This document shows, piece after piece, positions 42,923 to 50,835 of a DNA stretch of 64,000 nt. The notes under the pieces were generated by a model, which saw nothing but the letters and a program-made list of their open reading frames with translations, did no database searches and had not been told where the DNA came from. The position numbers were made by a program, and so were the translations under genes. Within the stretch, counting starts at the first letter, position 1. Each line of letters opens with the position of its first letter. Source of the DNA: Streptomyces sp. NRRL S-118 (GTDB lineage: Bacteria; Actinomycetota; Actinomycetes; Streptomycetales; Streptomycetaceae); NCBI RefSeq assembly GCF_000716335.1, contig NZ_KL591011.1:146411-210410 (forward strand), in the 5' to 3' direction.

Positions 42923-43602
42923 GGGGCGGCTCGCTTCTCCTCGACCAGGGTGACGACGCACTCGATGACCTGCTGGAGCGTGAGGTCGGTGGTGTCGACC
43001 TCGACGGCGTCGTCCGCCTTGGCGAGCGGCGACGTCTTGCGGCTGGAGTCGGCCGCGTCGCGCTTGATCAGGGCCTCGCGGGTGGCGTGGACGTCGGCGC
43101 CCTTCAGCTCGCCGGAGCGGCGGGCGGCACGGGCCTCGGGGGACGCGGTGAGGAAGATCTTGAGGTCGGCGTCCGGGAGGACCGTCGTACCGATGTCCCG
43201 GCCCTCGACGACGATGCCGTGCTCGGCCCCGGCGGCGATGGACCGCTGGAGGTCGGTGATCAGGGCGCGCACCTCGGGCACCGCGCTGACGGCGCTGACC
43301 TTGGAGGTGACCTCCTGGGTGCGGATGGGCCCGGAGGCGTCCACGCCGTCGACGGTGATCGTCGGGTGCGACGGGTCGGTCCCGGAGACGATGACGGGCT
43401 TGCCGGCGGCCGACGCGACGGCATCGGCGTCGTCGACGTCCACACCGTTGCTGAGCATCCACCAGGTGATCGCCCGGTACTGGGCGCCGGTGTCCAGGTA
43501 GCTGAGCCCCAGCTTGGCGGCGACCGCCTTGGAGGTGCTCGACTTGCCCGTGCCGGAGGGCCCGTCGATGGCGACGATCACGGATTCCACTGTGTCGGAC
43601 AC
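42919..43602 (-). CDS. cmk: (d)CMP kinase
   Basis: A 227-aa cytidylate kinase that phosphorylates CMP/dCMP with ATP. P-loop DGPSGTGKSS, the CMP-binding segment YLDTGAQYRAITWW and VVEGRDIGTTVLPDADLKIFLTAS are all standard. It sits between tyrA and plsC, overlapping plsC by GTGA. A GTG start at 43602 is used; its spacing to AGGAAGG is short. Confidence 0.96.
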   Translation of the reverse strand: MSDTVESVIVAIDGPSGTGKSSTSKAVAAKLGLSYLDTGAQYRAITWWMLSNGVDVDDADAVASAAGKPVIVSGTDPSHPTITVDGVDASGPIRTQEVTSKVSAVSAVPEVRALITDLQRSIAAGAEHGIVVEGRDIGTTVLPDADLKIFLTASPEARAARRSGELKGADVHATREALIKRDAADSSRKTSPLAKADDAVEVDTTDLTLQQVIECVVTLVEEKRAAP

Positions 43603-43753
43603 CTTCCTGGTACGTGGGAGAGGGGCCGGCCGGATGGCAAGGGGCCCTGCACAAGGTTACCGACTGCTGCCCCCACCCCTTGCACCCGTTCGGGCTACAC
43701 CCCCGGTATCACCGGGGGCGCGGCCCGGAGCCCCCGGCGTGCGGGGGCGCGGC

Positions 43754-44839
43754 TCACGGGCGCAGGGCCCAGCCCCGCTCGCGCAGGGCCGACGCGAGGG
43801 CCGTCGCCGCCGCGGGCTCCACCAGCAGCTGGATCAGACCGGCCTGCTGGCCGGTGGCGTGCTCGATGCGGACGTCCTCGATGTTCACACCGGCCCGGCC
43901 CGCGTCGGCGAAGATGCGGGCCAGCTCGCCGGGCTGGTCGCTGAGCAGGACCGCCACCGTCTCGTAGGCCACGGGGCCGCCGCCGTGCTTGCCGGGCACC
44001 CGGGCGCGGCCCGCGTTGCCGCGGCGCAGCACGCCCTCGACACCGGTCGCACCGTCGCGCCGCTCGTCGTCGTCGGAGGACTGCAGCGACCGCAGCGCCT
44101 GGACCGTCTCCTCCAGGTCGGCGGCGACGCCGGCCAGCACGTCGGCGACCGGGCCGGGGTTCGCCGCGAGGATCTCGACCCACATGCGCGGGTCGGACGC
44201 CGCGATCCGCGTCACGTCCCGGATGCCCTGCCCGCAGAGCCGTACGGCCGTCTCGTCGGCGTCCGCGAGGCGCGCGGCGACCATGGAGGAGACCAGCTGC
44301 GGGGTGTGCGAGACGAGGGCGACCGCCCGGTCGTGGGCGTCCGCGTCCATGACGACCGGCACCGCCCGGCACAGCGCGACCAGCTCCAGCGCCAGGTTCA
44401 GCACCTCGGTGTCGGTGTCCCGGGTGGGCGTCAGGACCCAGGGCCGTCCTTCGAAGAGGTCGGCCGTCGCGGCCATCGGCCCCGACTGCTCCTTGCCGGA
44501 CATCGGGTGGGTGCCGATGTATCCGGAGAGGTCCAGGCCCAGCGCCTCCAGCTCCCGCTTGGGTCCGCCCTTGACGCTGGCCACGTCCAGGTAGCCGCGG
44601 GCCAGTCCGCAGCGCATCGCGTCGGCCAGCGTGGCCGCGACGTGCGCGGGCGGTACGGCGACGATCGCGAGGTCGACGGGGCCCGCGGGGGCCTCGTCCG
44701 TGCCGGCGCCGCGCGCCGCGGCGGTGCGTGCCCGGGCCGGGTCGTGGTCCAGCAGGTGGACGGTGACGCCGCGCCCGGTCAGCGCGAGGGCGGCCGAGGT
44801 GCCGATCAGTCCGGTTCCGATGACGAGAGCGGTTCTCAC
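43754..44839 (-). CDS. tyrA: Prephenate dehydrogenase
   Basis: A 361-aa NAD(P)-dependent enzyme converting prephenate to 4-hydroxyphenylpyruvate for tyrosine. It has the Rossmann fingerprint VIGTGLIGTSAALAL, catalytic-site GTHPMSGKEQSG and SHTPQLVSS, and a C-terminal ACT domain (about 290-361, VAVLLSDQPGELARIFADAG) that may give tyrosine feedback control. Start overlaps aroH (ATGA). Confidence 0.96.
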   Translation of the reverse strand: MRTALVIGTGLIGTSAALALTGRGVTVHLLDHDPARARTAAARGAGTDEAPAGPVDLAIVAVPPAHVAATLADAMRCGLARGYLDVASVKGGPKRELEALGLDLSGYIGTHPMSGKEQSGPMAATADLFEGRPWVLTPTRDTDTEVLNLALELVALCRAVPVVMDADAHDRAVALVSHTPQLVSSMVAARLADADETAVRLCGQGIRDVTRIAASDPRMWVEILAANPGPVADVLAGVAADLEETVQALRSLQSSDDDERRDGATGVEGVLRRGNAGRARVPGKHGGGPVAYETVAVLLSDQPGELARIFADAGRAGVNIEDVRIEHATGQQAGLIQLLVEPAAATALASALRERGWALRP

Positions 44840-45198
44840 TGGGCGATGTCCTTGCGCAGGGCGGCCGCGGCACCGAGGTAGACGTGCGCGACGGCGGATT
44901 TGGGCAGATCGGTCTCGACGTGCGCGAGGACGCGGACGACGCGCGGCATGGCGCCCTCGATGTCCAGCTCCTGCGCGCAGATGAGCGGCACGTCGACGAT
45001 GCCGAGGGCGCGGGCCGCCACGGCGGGGAATTCGCTGCGCAGGTCGGGCGTGGCGGTGAACCAGACGCTGATCAGGTCGTCGGGGGTCAGGCCGTTGCGC
45101 TCCAGTACGGCCGTGAGCAGCTCGCCGACCTGGTCCCGCATGTGCCCGGCGTCGTCCCGCTCCAGCTGGACGGCCCCTCGGACCGCTCGTACCGCCAC
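44836..45198 (-). CDS. aroH: Chorismate mutase, AroH type
   Basis: A 120-aa monofunctional chorismate mutase of the Bacillus AroH class (pseudo-alpha/beta-barrel trimer), making prephenate. The N-terminal VRAVRGAVQLERDD holds the first active-site Arg, AQELDIEG the Glu and MPRVVRVL another Arg. It is coupled to tyrA, so the two successive steps are co-translated. Confidence 0.95.
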   Translation of the reverse strand: MAVRAVRGAVQLERDDAGHMRDQVGELLTAVLERNGLTPDDLISVWFTATPDLRSEFPAVAARALGIVDVPLICAQELDIEGAMPRVVRVLAHVETDLPKSAVAHVYLGAAAALRKDIAQ

Positions 45199-45272
45199 GT
45201 CCCGCTCCCTCGTCGGCCTGGTGTGCTGCCGATGTTCAGCCTAGTCAGGCCCGGTCCGCTAGAAAGGTCCGC

Positions 45273-45599
45273 ATGCTCTTTCACCTCGTTCCTCTCTCCC
45301 GGTGGTCCGCCGGGCCGGAGGCGCCCTATGCGCCGGCGTCACTCGCGACGGAGGGCTTCGTGCACTGCTCGCCCGACGAGGCGACCGCGCTCGCCGTCGC
45401 CGACGCCCACTACCGGGACGTCTCCGAGCCGCTGCTGGTGCTCCGCATCGACGAGGAGCGGCTGGGCGGCGTCGAGGTCCGCTGGGAAGGGCCGTATCCG
45501 CACCTGTACGGGCCGGTCGACCGCTCCGCCGTCGTCGGGGTCCTCCGGGTGCGCCGGGACGCGGACGGCCGCGCCGTGGGACTGCTCCCCCGGGAGTGA
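45273..45599 (+). CDS. DUF952 domain protein
   Basis: A 108-aa protein of the DUF952 family, with FHLVPLSRWSAG, EGFVHCSPDE and PHLYGPVDRSAV as the recognisable conserved patches. Function unknown; some members are annotated as glutathione S-transferase-like without biochemical proof. Divergent from aroH. Confidence 0.88.
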   Translation: MLFHLVPLSRWSAGPEAPYAPASLATEGFVHCSPDEATALAVADAHYRDVSEPLLVLRIDEERLGGVEVRWEGPYPHLYGPVDRSAVVGVLRVRRDADGRAVGLLPRE

Positions 45600-45661
45600 G
45601 CGCGGACGGCGCTCCCGCGCGGCTGCTTCACCCGGAGGGGTCCGAGCGCCAGGATGCCGGC

Positions 45662-46117
45662 ATGAGCGCAGCCCCCGCCCCCCGCCGTACCGTCCTGGCT
45701 GCCGCCGCTGCCGCCGCTGCCGCCCCGCTGGTCACCGGCTGCGGCGACGGCGACGGCGATGACGCCGCCACCCCCGCCCCCACCGCCCCGGCGCAGTCGC
45801 CCACCGGCTCCGCACCGGCGCACACCGTCGGGCAGCGGCTGGCCTCCACGGCGGACATCCCGTCCGGGGGCGGCACCGTCTTCAAGGATCAGCAGGTCGT
45901 CGTCACGCAGCCGCAGGCCGGTGAGTTCAGGGCCTTCTCGGCCATCTGCACCCACCAGCGCTGCGTCGTGGCCGCGGTGGAGGACGGCACCATCAACTGC
46001 GCCTGTCACGGCAGCCGGTTCCGCATCACGGACGGCTCGGTCGTCCGCGGACCCGCCACCCGGCCGCTCCCCGCCGAGGACATCACCGTCTCGGGGGACA
46101 CGATCTCCCTGGCATGA
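45662..46117 (+). CDS. Rieske [2Fe-2S] lipoprotein
   Basis: A 151-aa exported electron-transfer protein. An RR-containing N-terminus (PRRTVLAAAAAA) and lipobox VTGC suggest Tat export and lipid anchoring. The Rieske domain has CTHQRC and CACHGSRF, providing two Cys and two His for the cluster. No cytochrome bc partner is adjacent. Confidence 0.88.
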   Translation: MSAAPAPRRTVLAAAAAAAAAPLVTGCGDGDGDDAATPAPTAPAQSPTGSAPAHTVGQRLASTADIPSGGGTVFKDQQVVVTQPQAGEFRAFSAICTHQRCVVAAVEDGTINCACHGSRFRITDGSVVRGPATRPLPAEDITVSGDTISLA

Positions 46118-46126
46118 TCGGGGGCC

Positions 46127-46828
46127 ATGACTCCCCTGACCCCCGAAGAACTGGTGCGCGACCACACCGTCTACTCCTGCGTCATGGGGTCCCGCGCGTT
46201 CGGTCTGGCCACGGACGACAGCGACACTGACCGCCGCGGTGTGTTCCTCGCGCCCACTCCGCTCCAGTGGCACTTCGACAAACCGCCCACGCACATAGAG
46301 GGCCCGGCGGAGGAGCAGTTCAGCTGGGAGCTGGAGCGCTTCTGCGAGCTCGCCCTGCGGGCGAACCCGAGCGTCCTGGAGTGCCTGCACTCCCCGCTCG
46401 TCGAGCACGCCGACGACACCGGCCGCGAGCTGCTCGCCCTGCGGGGCGCGTTCCTCTCCCGGCAGGCCCACGGGACCTTCGTCCGGTACGCGGCCGCCCA
46501 GCGCAAGAAGCTGGACGCGGACGTCCGCCGGCACGGAGCGCCGCGCTGGAAGCACGCCATGCACCTCGTCCGGCTGCTGGTGAGCTGCCGCGACCTGCTC
46601 CGTACCGGTGAGCTGGTCGTCGACGTCGGGGAGGAGCGCGAGCGGCTGCTGGCGGTCAAGCGCGGTGAGGTGCCGTGGCCGCGCGTCGAGGCGTGGATGG
46701 ACCGCCTCGCCACGGAGGCGGACGCGGCGGACGCGGTCTCGCCACTGCCCGCCGGGCCGGACCGCCGGGCCGTCGAGGACTTCCTCTTCCGCACGCGCCG
46801 CGCCTCCGCGGCCCGCGCCGCCCTCTGA
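46127..46828 (+). CDS. COG3541-type nucleotidyltransferase
   Basis: A 233-aa protein of the pol-beta nucleotidyltransferase superfamily. The core motif GSRAFGLATDDSDTDRRGV has the two Asp for metal binding (D-x-D), with a third acidic position downstream. Helical regions follow. Members are predicted to add a nucleotide to an RNA or protein target; the substrate is unknown. It begins 9 bp after the Rieske gene and faces a second protein of the same class at 46911-47726. Confidence 0.8.
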   Translation: MTPLTPEELVRDHTVYSCVMGSRAFGLATDDSDTDRRGVFLAPTPLQWHFDKPPTHIEGPAEEQFSWELERFCELALRANPSVLECLHSPLVEHADDTGRELLALRGAFLSRQAHGTFVRYAAAQRKKLDADVRRHGAPRWKHAMHLVRLLVSCRDLLRTGELVVDVGEERERLLAVKRGEVPWPRVEAWMDRLATEADAADAVSPLPAGPDRRAVEDFLFRTRRASAARAAL

Positions 46829-46868
46829 CCCGCCGCCGCCGTCCGACCCGCGCCGCCGTCCGACCCGC

Positions 46869-46899
46869 GCCCGGGCCCGGGACGGCCCGGGGCCCGGGC
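46869..46899. terminator. Terminator between the two nucleotidyltransferase genes
   Basis: GCCCGGGCCCGGG (46869-46881) pairs with 46886-46899 with a small bulge and a short loop, between convergent genes. Confidence 0.55.
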
Positions 46900-46910
46900 G
46901 GGTCAGTGCG

Positions 46911-47726
46911 TCACACCTCGACGCCCCGGACGCGGACGACGAAGTCGTGGAGGGCGTCGTACGCGACGGGCGCGTCCGGCAGCGACGAACCCGCCTGCGC
47001 CTCGTCGAGTGCCGTGTGGAGCGCCTCGACGTCGGCGCGTACCCGCGCGGTGTCGACGGCTCCCCCGGCCGGGCCGTGTTCCGCCGCCGCCTTCGCCTCG
47101 ATCAGCTCGGGGAGGTAGGCGGGCGCGTCCACCGCGGCGAGCAGCGTCGGCAGGTGCGCCTGCACCTCGCCGGCGCGCATGAGGTGGATCCCGGTGAGCA
47201 GCGCCCGGAAGGTGTACAGCAGGGGCTTCAGCTCGCCGCTGCGCTCGTACAGCCGCCACTGCGTGCCCGCGAACCCCCGGTAGTGGTGGGCGTGGTGGGT
47301 GGTCAGCACGCCCGGCGCGTGGGAGACCAGCTCAGCGTGCGCGTCCGTGGTGGCGACCACCAGCGGCGACAGCAGCTGCTCCAGTACGTAGCCGTTGCGC
47401 CGCAGCATCAGCCGTACGAACTTGCGGACGTCGTGGGTGACGAGGTCCATCTCGACGCCGTCCCGGTCCTCCGTGCTCGACCGGGTCTCCTCCGGTTCGC
47501 GCAGCCCGATCAGGTCCGGGAGCGGCAGGACGTGGACGCCCCGCAGGTCCACGTCCGAGTCGCGGGAGGGGAAGCCGTACAGATGGGCGCCGGAGACGGT
47601 CGCGAACAGCACCCGGCCGGGCTGCTCGGCGACGACGGTCCGGAGGCCGGAGAGGGCGGGCAGTCCCGGCACGTCGAGGAGGCCGGGCACGCCCGGCGCG
47701 GCGGTGGGGTCCACGAGATCGGTCAC
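46911..47726 (-). CDS. COG3541-type nucleotidyltransferase, second paralogue
   Basis: A 271-aa pol-beta superfamily protein with VSGAHLYGFPSRDSDVDLRGV, the same G-S/G-x11-SD-x-D-x-RG pattern as the convergent gene, and RRNGYVLEQLLSPLVV, which corresponds to NPSVLECLHSPLVE in that paralogue. It is third in the Nudix-ARG-NTase operon; its GTG at 47726 begins 3 bp after the ARG stop. The context suggests a role linked to ADP-ribose or nucleotide modification, by inference. Confidence 0.8.
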   Translation of the reverse strand: MTDLVDPTAAPGVPGLLDVPGLPALSGLRTVVAEQPGRVLFATVSGAHLYGFPSRDSDVDLRGVHVLPLPDLIGLREPEETRSSTEDRDGVEMDLVTHDVRKFVRLMLRRNGYVLEQLLSPLVVATTDAHAELVSHAPGVLTTHHAHHYRGFAGTQWRLYERSGELKPLLYTFRALLTGIHLMRAGEVQAHLPTLLAAVDAPAYLPELIEAKAAAEHGPAGGAVDTARVRADVEALHTALDEAQAGSSLPDAPVAYDALHDFVVRVRGVEV

Positions 47727-47729
47727 CGG

Positions 47730-48752
47730 TCAAGCATCCCAGAGCGCCCCCAGCGTCAGCAGCTCACTCCGGTACTCGATCCGCTCCGCCCACTCCTTGG
47801 GCCACGCCTCGGCGCCCAGGTGGGCCCCCGCGAATGCGCCGGTCAGGCAGGCGATCGAGTCGGAGTCGCCGCTCGTGCAGGCGGCCCGGCGCAGGGCGGT
47901 GAGCGGCTCCCCGGGGAAGAGCAGGAAGCACAGCAGGCCGGTGGCGAGCGCCTCCTCGGCGATCCAGCCCGCGCCCGTGGCCAGGCACGGGTCGGTCTCC
48001 GGGCCGGCCGTGCGCAGCGCGGACCGCAGGGTGGTGAGCGCGCCGATGCACTCGTCCCAGCCGCGCTCGATGAAGTGCTGCGGCGTGGGGTCCTGGGAGT
48101 AGGTCCACAGGTCGCCGAGCCACTTGGCGTGGTAGCGGGAGCGGTTCTCGTGCGCGTACGCGAGCAGGTGCTCGACCAGGCCGGCCGGGTCCCCGCCCCG
48201 CGCCAGCGCGTACACCGCCCGGGCGGTCAGGTCGGAGGCGGCCAGCGCGGTGGGGTGCCCGTGGGTGAGCGCGGCCTGGAGCTGCGCGGCGCCCGCGCGC
48301 TGCTCCGCGTCCAGCCGCGGTACGAGTCCGAGGGGGGCGACCCGCATGTTGGCGCCGCACCCCTTGGAGCCGATCCGGCTCGCCTCCTGCCAGGGCCGGT
48401 CGCCGTCGAGCTTCTCGCAGGCGACCAGGCAGGTGCGGCCGGGCGCGCGGTTGTTCTCCGGCGAGTGGTACCAGCCGACGAACTCCTCGCGCACCGGCCC
48501 GGTGAGCCGCTGCGGCGCCAGCGGCCCGCGGTCCATGGCGGTGCGGATGCCGCGCGCCAGCGCCAGGGTCATCTGGGTGTCGTCCGTGACGACGGCGGGC
48601 CTGGGCAGATCCATCTCCCGCCAGGGCCCGAACGTGGCGAGGATCGCCGGTACGTCCTTGAACTCGGTCGGGAAGCCCAGTGCGTCGCCGAGCGCGAGCC
48701 CGATGAGCGATCCGGTCGCCGCCTGCCTGGTGGTGGTCCTCGCCGTGATCAT
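47730..48752 (-). CDS. ADP-ribosylglycohydrolase (DraG/ARH3 family)
   Basis: A 340-aa all-helical hydrolase that removes ADP-ribose from targets or cleaves ADP-ribose derivatives. LALGDALGFPTEF and VVTDDTQMTLALARGI (the TDD-T-x metal motif) and the C-terminal SGDSDSIACLTGAFAGAHLG provide the two-Mg site acids. The ATG at 48752 overlaps the Nudix stop (ATGA). The substrate is not predictable. Confidence 0.9.
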   Translation of the reverse strand: MITARTTTRQAATGSLIGLALGDALGFPTEFKDVPAILATFGPWREMDLPRPAVVTDDTQMTLALARGIRTAMDRGPLAPQRLTGPVREEFVGWYHSPENNRAPGRTCLVACEKLDGDRPWQEASRIGSKGCGANMRVAPLGLVPRLDAEQRAGAAQLQAALTHGHPTALAASDLTARAVYALARGGDPAGLVEHLLAYAHENRSRYHAKWLGDLWTYSQDPTPQHFIERGWDECIGALTTLRSALRTAGPETDPCLATGAGWIAEEALATGLLCFLLFPGEPLTALRRAACTSGDSDSIACLTGAFAGAHLGAEAWPKEWAERIEYRSELLTLGALWDA

Positions 48753-49504
48753 CCCTGTCGTCCTTCCGGTCGCAGCAGCGGCGGGTGCAGGCTGGTGGCC
48801 CGGCCCGCCCGGTAGAGGGCGGCCGGTTTCCCCCGTCCGCCGGTGAGGCGCGGCGGCCCCTCCACGGCCTCGACGAAGCCGGGCGTGGCGAGGACCTTGC
48901 GCCGGAAGTTGGGGCGGTCGAGTTCGACGCCCCACACCGTCTCGTACACCTGGCGCAGCTCGCCGAGGGTGAACTCGGGCGGGCAGAAGGCGGTGGCGAG
49001 GCAGGTGTACTCCAGCTTGGCGCCGACGCGTTCGTGCGCGTCGGCGAGGATCGTGTCGTGGTCGAAGGCGAGAGGCCCGTACGAGCCGTACGGCAGCCAC
49101 TGCGCGTGCTCCGCGTCGCCGCCGCCCCGCGGTTCGGGCGGGTCCGGTACGAGCGCGGTGTACGCGACGGAGACGACCCGCATCCGCGGGTCGCGGTCGG
49201 GGTCGCTGTAGGTGCGCAACTGCTCCAGGTGGAGTCCGGCGACGCTCGTGCCGGACAGACCGGTCTCCTCGGCCAGTTCGCGCCGCGCTGCCTGCCCGGC
49301 GGACTCGCGGGGCAGGACGAAACCGCCGGGCAGCGCCCAGTGGCCCTGGTAGGGCTCCTGTCCCCGCCGTACGAGCAGGACGTGCAGCCGTTCCTCGCGG
49401 AGGGTGAAGACGGCGAGGTCGACGGTGACGGCGAAGGGCTCGAAGGCGTACGGGTCGTACCCCTCGGGACGCGGTTCGCGCCGGGCGCCGGGTCCGGTGC
49501 TCAT
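48749..49504 (-). CDS. NrtR-like Nudix / winged-helix regulator
   Basis: A 251-aa protein. The N-terminal Nudix domain (about 25-150) has a complete Nudix box, GFVLPRESAGQAARRELAEE followed by TGL. The C-terminal domain (about 160-240) begins TLGELRQVYETVWGVELDRPNFRRKV, the winged-helix pattern of NrtR, a repressor of NAD metabolism genes that senses ADP-ribose. It lies directly upstream of an ADP-ribosylglycohydrolase gene, which fits autoregulation. The intact Nudix box means it may also hydrolyse its ligand. The ATG at 49504 is chosen because it overlaps the stop of a leader ORF (ATGA). Confidence 0.85.
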   Translation of the reverse strand: MSTGPGARREPRPEGYDPYAFEPFAVTVDLAVFTLREERLHVLLVRRGQEPYQGHWALPGGFVLPRESAGQAARRELAEETGLSGTSVAGLHLEQLRTYSDPDRDPRMRVVSVAYTALVPDPPEPRGGGDAEHAQWLPYGSYGPLAFDHDTILADAHERVGAKLEYTCLATAFCPPEFTLGELRQVYETVWGVELDRPNFRRKVLATPGFVEAVEGPPRLTGGRGKPAALYRAGRATSLHPPLLRPEGRQG

Positions 49505-49602
49505 GCCCCCATCACCCCCACCGCGCGGCCGTCGGGGCCTGGTCCACCCCCGTGGGTCCAGGTGCACCGGCCGTGTGCGGCACGGGTGATGGGGAGTCGC
49601 AC
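49501..49602 (-). CDS. Possible 33-aa leader ORF of the Nudix-ARG operon
   Basis: A GTG at 49602 is preceded by an ideal AAGGAGG (5-nt spacing), the best ribosome binding site in this operon. The frame runs 33 codons and its TGA overlaps the ATG of the Nudix gene. The peptide is Gly/Arg/Pro-rich with no family resemblance. It may act as a translational coupling leader rather than a functional peptide. Confidence 0.5.
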   Translation of the reverse strand: MRLPITRAAHGRCTWTHGGGPGPDGRAVGVMGA

Positions 49603-49617
49603 CACCGCCTCCTTAAG

Positions 49618-49630
49618 AGTCACTATGACT
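49618..49630. promoter_or_regulatory. Dyad operator, likely NrtR-type, upstream of the Nudix-ARG operon
   Basis: AGTCACTATGACT has perfect 5-bp arms with a 3-bp centre, flanked by AT-rich DNA (CTTAAG and ATAAAGG) that is unusual here. It lies 4 bp beyond the AAGGAGG and about 114 bp upstream of the Nudix ATG, in promoter position. The shape resembles NrtR palindromes. Confidence 0.6.
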
Positions 49631-49660
49631 ATAAAGGCTGACGGGCCGTCCGGGCAAGGG

Positions 49661-49696
49661 AAGAGCCCGCGCTCCCTGAGGGGAACGCGGGCTCTT
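49661..49696. terminator. Terminator after rluB
   Basis: AAGAGCCCGCG (49661-49671) and CGCGGGCTCTT (49686-49696) form a perfect 11-bp stem with a 14-nt loop just past the rluB stop. Confidence 0.8.
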
Positions 49697-49713
49697 CGTA
49701 CGGGATCCGGCCG

Positions 49714-50835
49714 TTACAGACCGACTTCCTTCATCAGCATGCCGACCTCGGTGTTGGTCAGCCGCCGCAGCCAGCCGGACTTCTGGTCGCCCAGCTGGAT
49801 CGGCCCGAAGGCGGTGCGCACCAGCTTCTCGACCGGGAAGCCCGCCTCGGCGAGCATGCGGCGCACGATGTGCTTGCGGCCCTCGTGGAGGGTCACCTCG
49901 ACCAGGTAGTTCTTGCCGGTCTGCTCCACGACCCGGAAGTGGTCGGCGCGGGCGTAGCCGTCCTCCAGCTGGATGCCTTCCTTGAGGCGCTTGCCGACCT
50001 CGCGCGGCAGCGGGCCCTGGATGGCCGCCAGGTAGGTCTTCTGCACGCCGTACTTCGGGTGGGTGAGACGGTGGGCCAGCTCGCCGTGGTTGGTGAGCAG
50101 GATGATGCCCTCGGTCTCGGTGTCGAGCCGGCCGACGTGGAAGAGGCGGGTCTCGCGGTTGGTGACGTAGTCACCGAGGCACTGGCGGCCGTCGGGGTCC
50201 TCCATCGTGGAGACGACGCCCGCGGGCTTGTTCAGCGCGAAGAAGAGGTACGACTGGGTGGCGACGGTCAGGCCGTCGACCTTGATCTCGTCCTTCTCCG
50301 GGTCGACTCGCGTGCCCTGCTCGACCACGATCTTGCCGTTGACCTCGACGCGGCCGGCGTCGATCAGCTCCTCGCAGGCGCGGCGCGAGCCCATGCCGGC
50401 CCTGGCCAGCACCTTCTGGAGCCGCTCGCCCTCCTGCTCGCCGAACGTCTTCGGCGTCTTGATCTGCGGCTTGTTCGCGTACCGCTCCCGGTTGCGCTCC
50501 TCGATCCGGGCGTCCAGTTCGCGCGGCCGCGCCGGGGTGGTACGGCCGCCGCCCCGCTGGGCGGACTGCCGGGGGCCGCCCTTGGCGCCACCGCGGGCCG
50601 CCGCGCCGCGTCCGCGCTTGGGAGCGCCCTCACCAGGGGCGCCCACGTCGTAGCTGCGCTCCTCGGGGCGGGGGCGGCGGGGGTTGCTCCCGCGCTGGGG
50701 GTTCTGGCGGTCGTCGCGGCTGTTACCGGCACCCCGGTAATTGCCGCGGCCGCCGCTGCTGCCGCGGCCGCCGCTGTTGCCACCACGGCTCCCGCCGTTG
50801 TTTCCGCTGCTGTTCCTGCCGCTGCTGCTTCGCAT
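49714..50835 (-). CDS. rluB: 23S rRNA pseudouridine synthase, RluB/RsuA family
   Basis: A 373-aa enzyme modifying rRNA uridine. The first about 130 residues are a Gly/Ser/Arg/Asn-rich disordered, probably RNA-binding extension. An S4 domain (LQKVLARAGMGSRRACEELID) follows, then the catalytic domain with GRLDTETEG, whose Asp is the nucleophile. The ATG at 50835 overlaps the scpB stop (TGATG); an upstream in-frame GTG at 50838 is equally possible. RluB assignment follows scp synteny. Confidence 0.93.
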   Translation of the reverse strand: MRSSSGRNSSGNNGGSRGGNSGGRGSSGGRGNYRGAGNSRDDRQNPQRGSNPRRPRPEERSYDVGAPGEGAPKRGRGAAARGGAKGGPRQSAQRGGGRTTPARPRELDARIEERNRERYANKPQIKTPKTFGEQEGERLQKVLARAGMGSRRACEELIDAGRVEVNGKIVVEQGTRVDPEKDEIKVDGLTVATQSYLFFALNKPAGVVSTMEDPDGRQCLGDYVTNRETRLFHVGRLDTETEGIILLTNHGELAHRLTHPKYGVQKTYLAAIQGPLPREVGKRLKEGIQLEDGYARADHFRVVEQTGKNYLVEVTLHEGRKHIVRRMLAEAGFPVEKLVRTAFGPIQLGDQKSGWLRRLTNTEVGMLMKEVGL

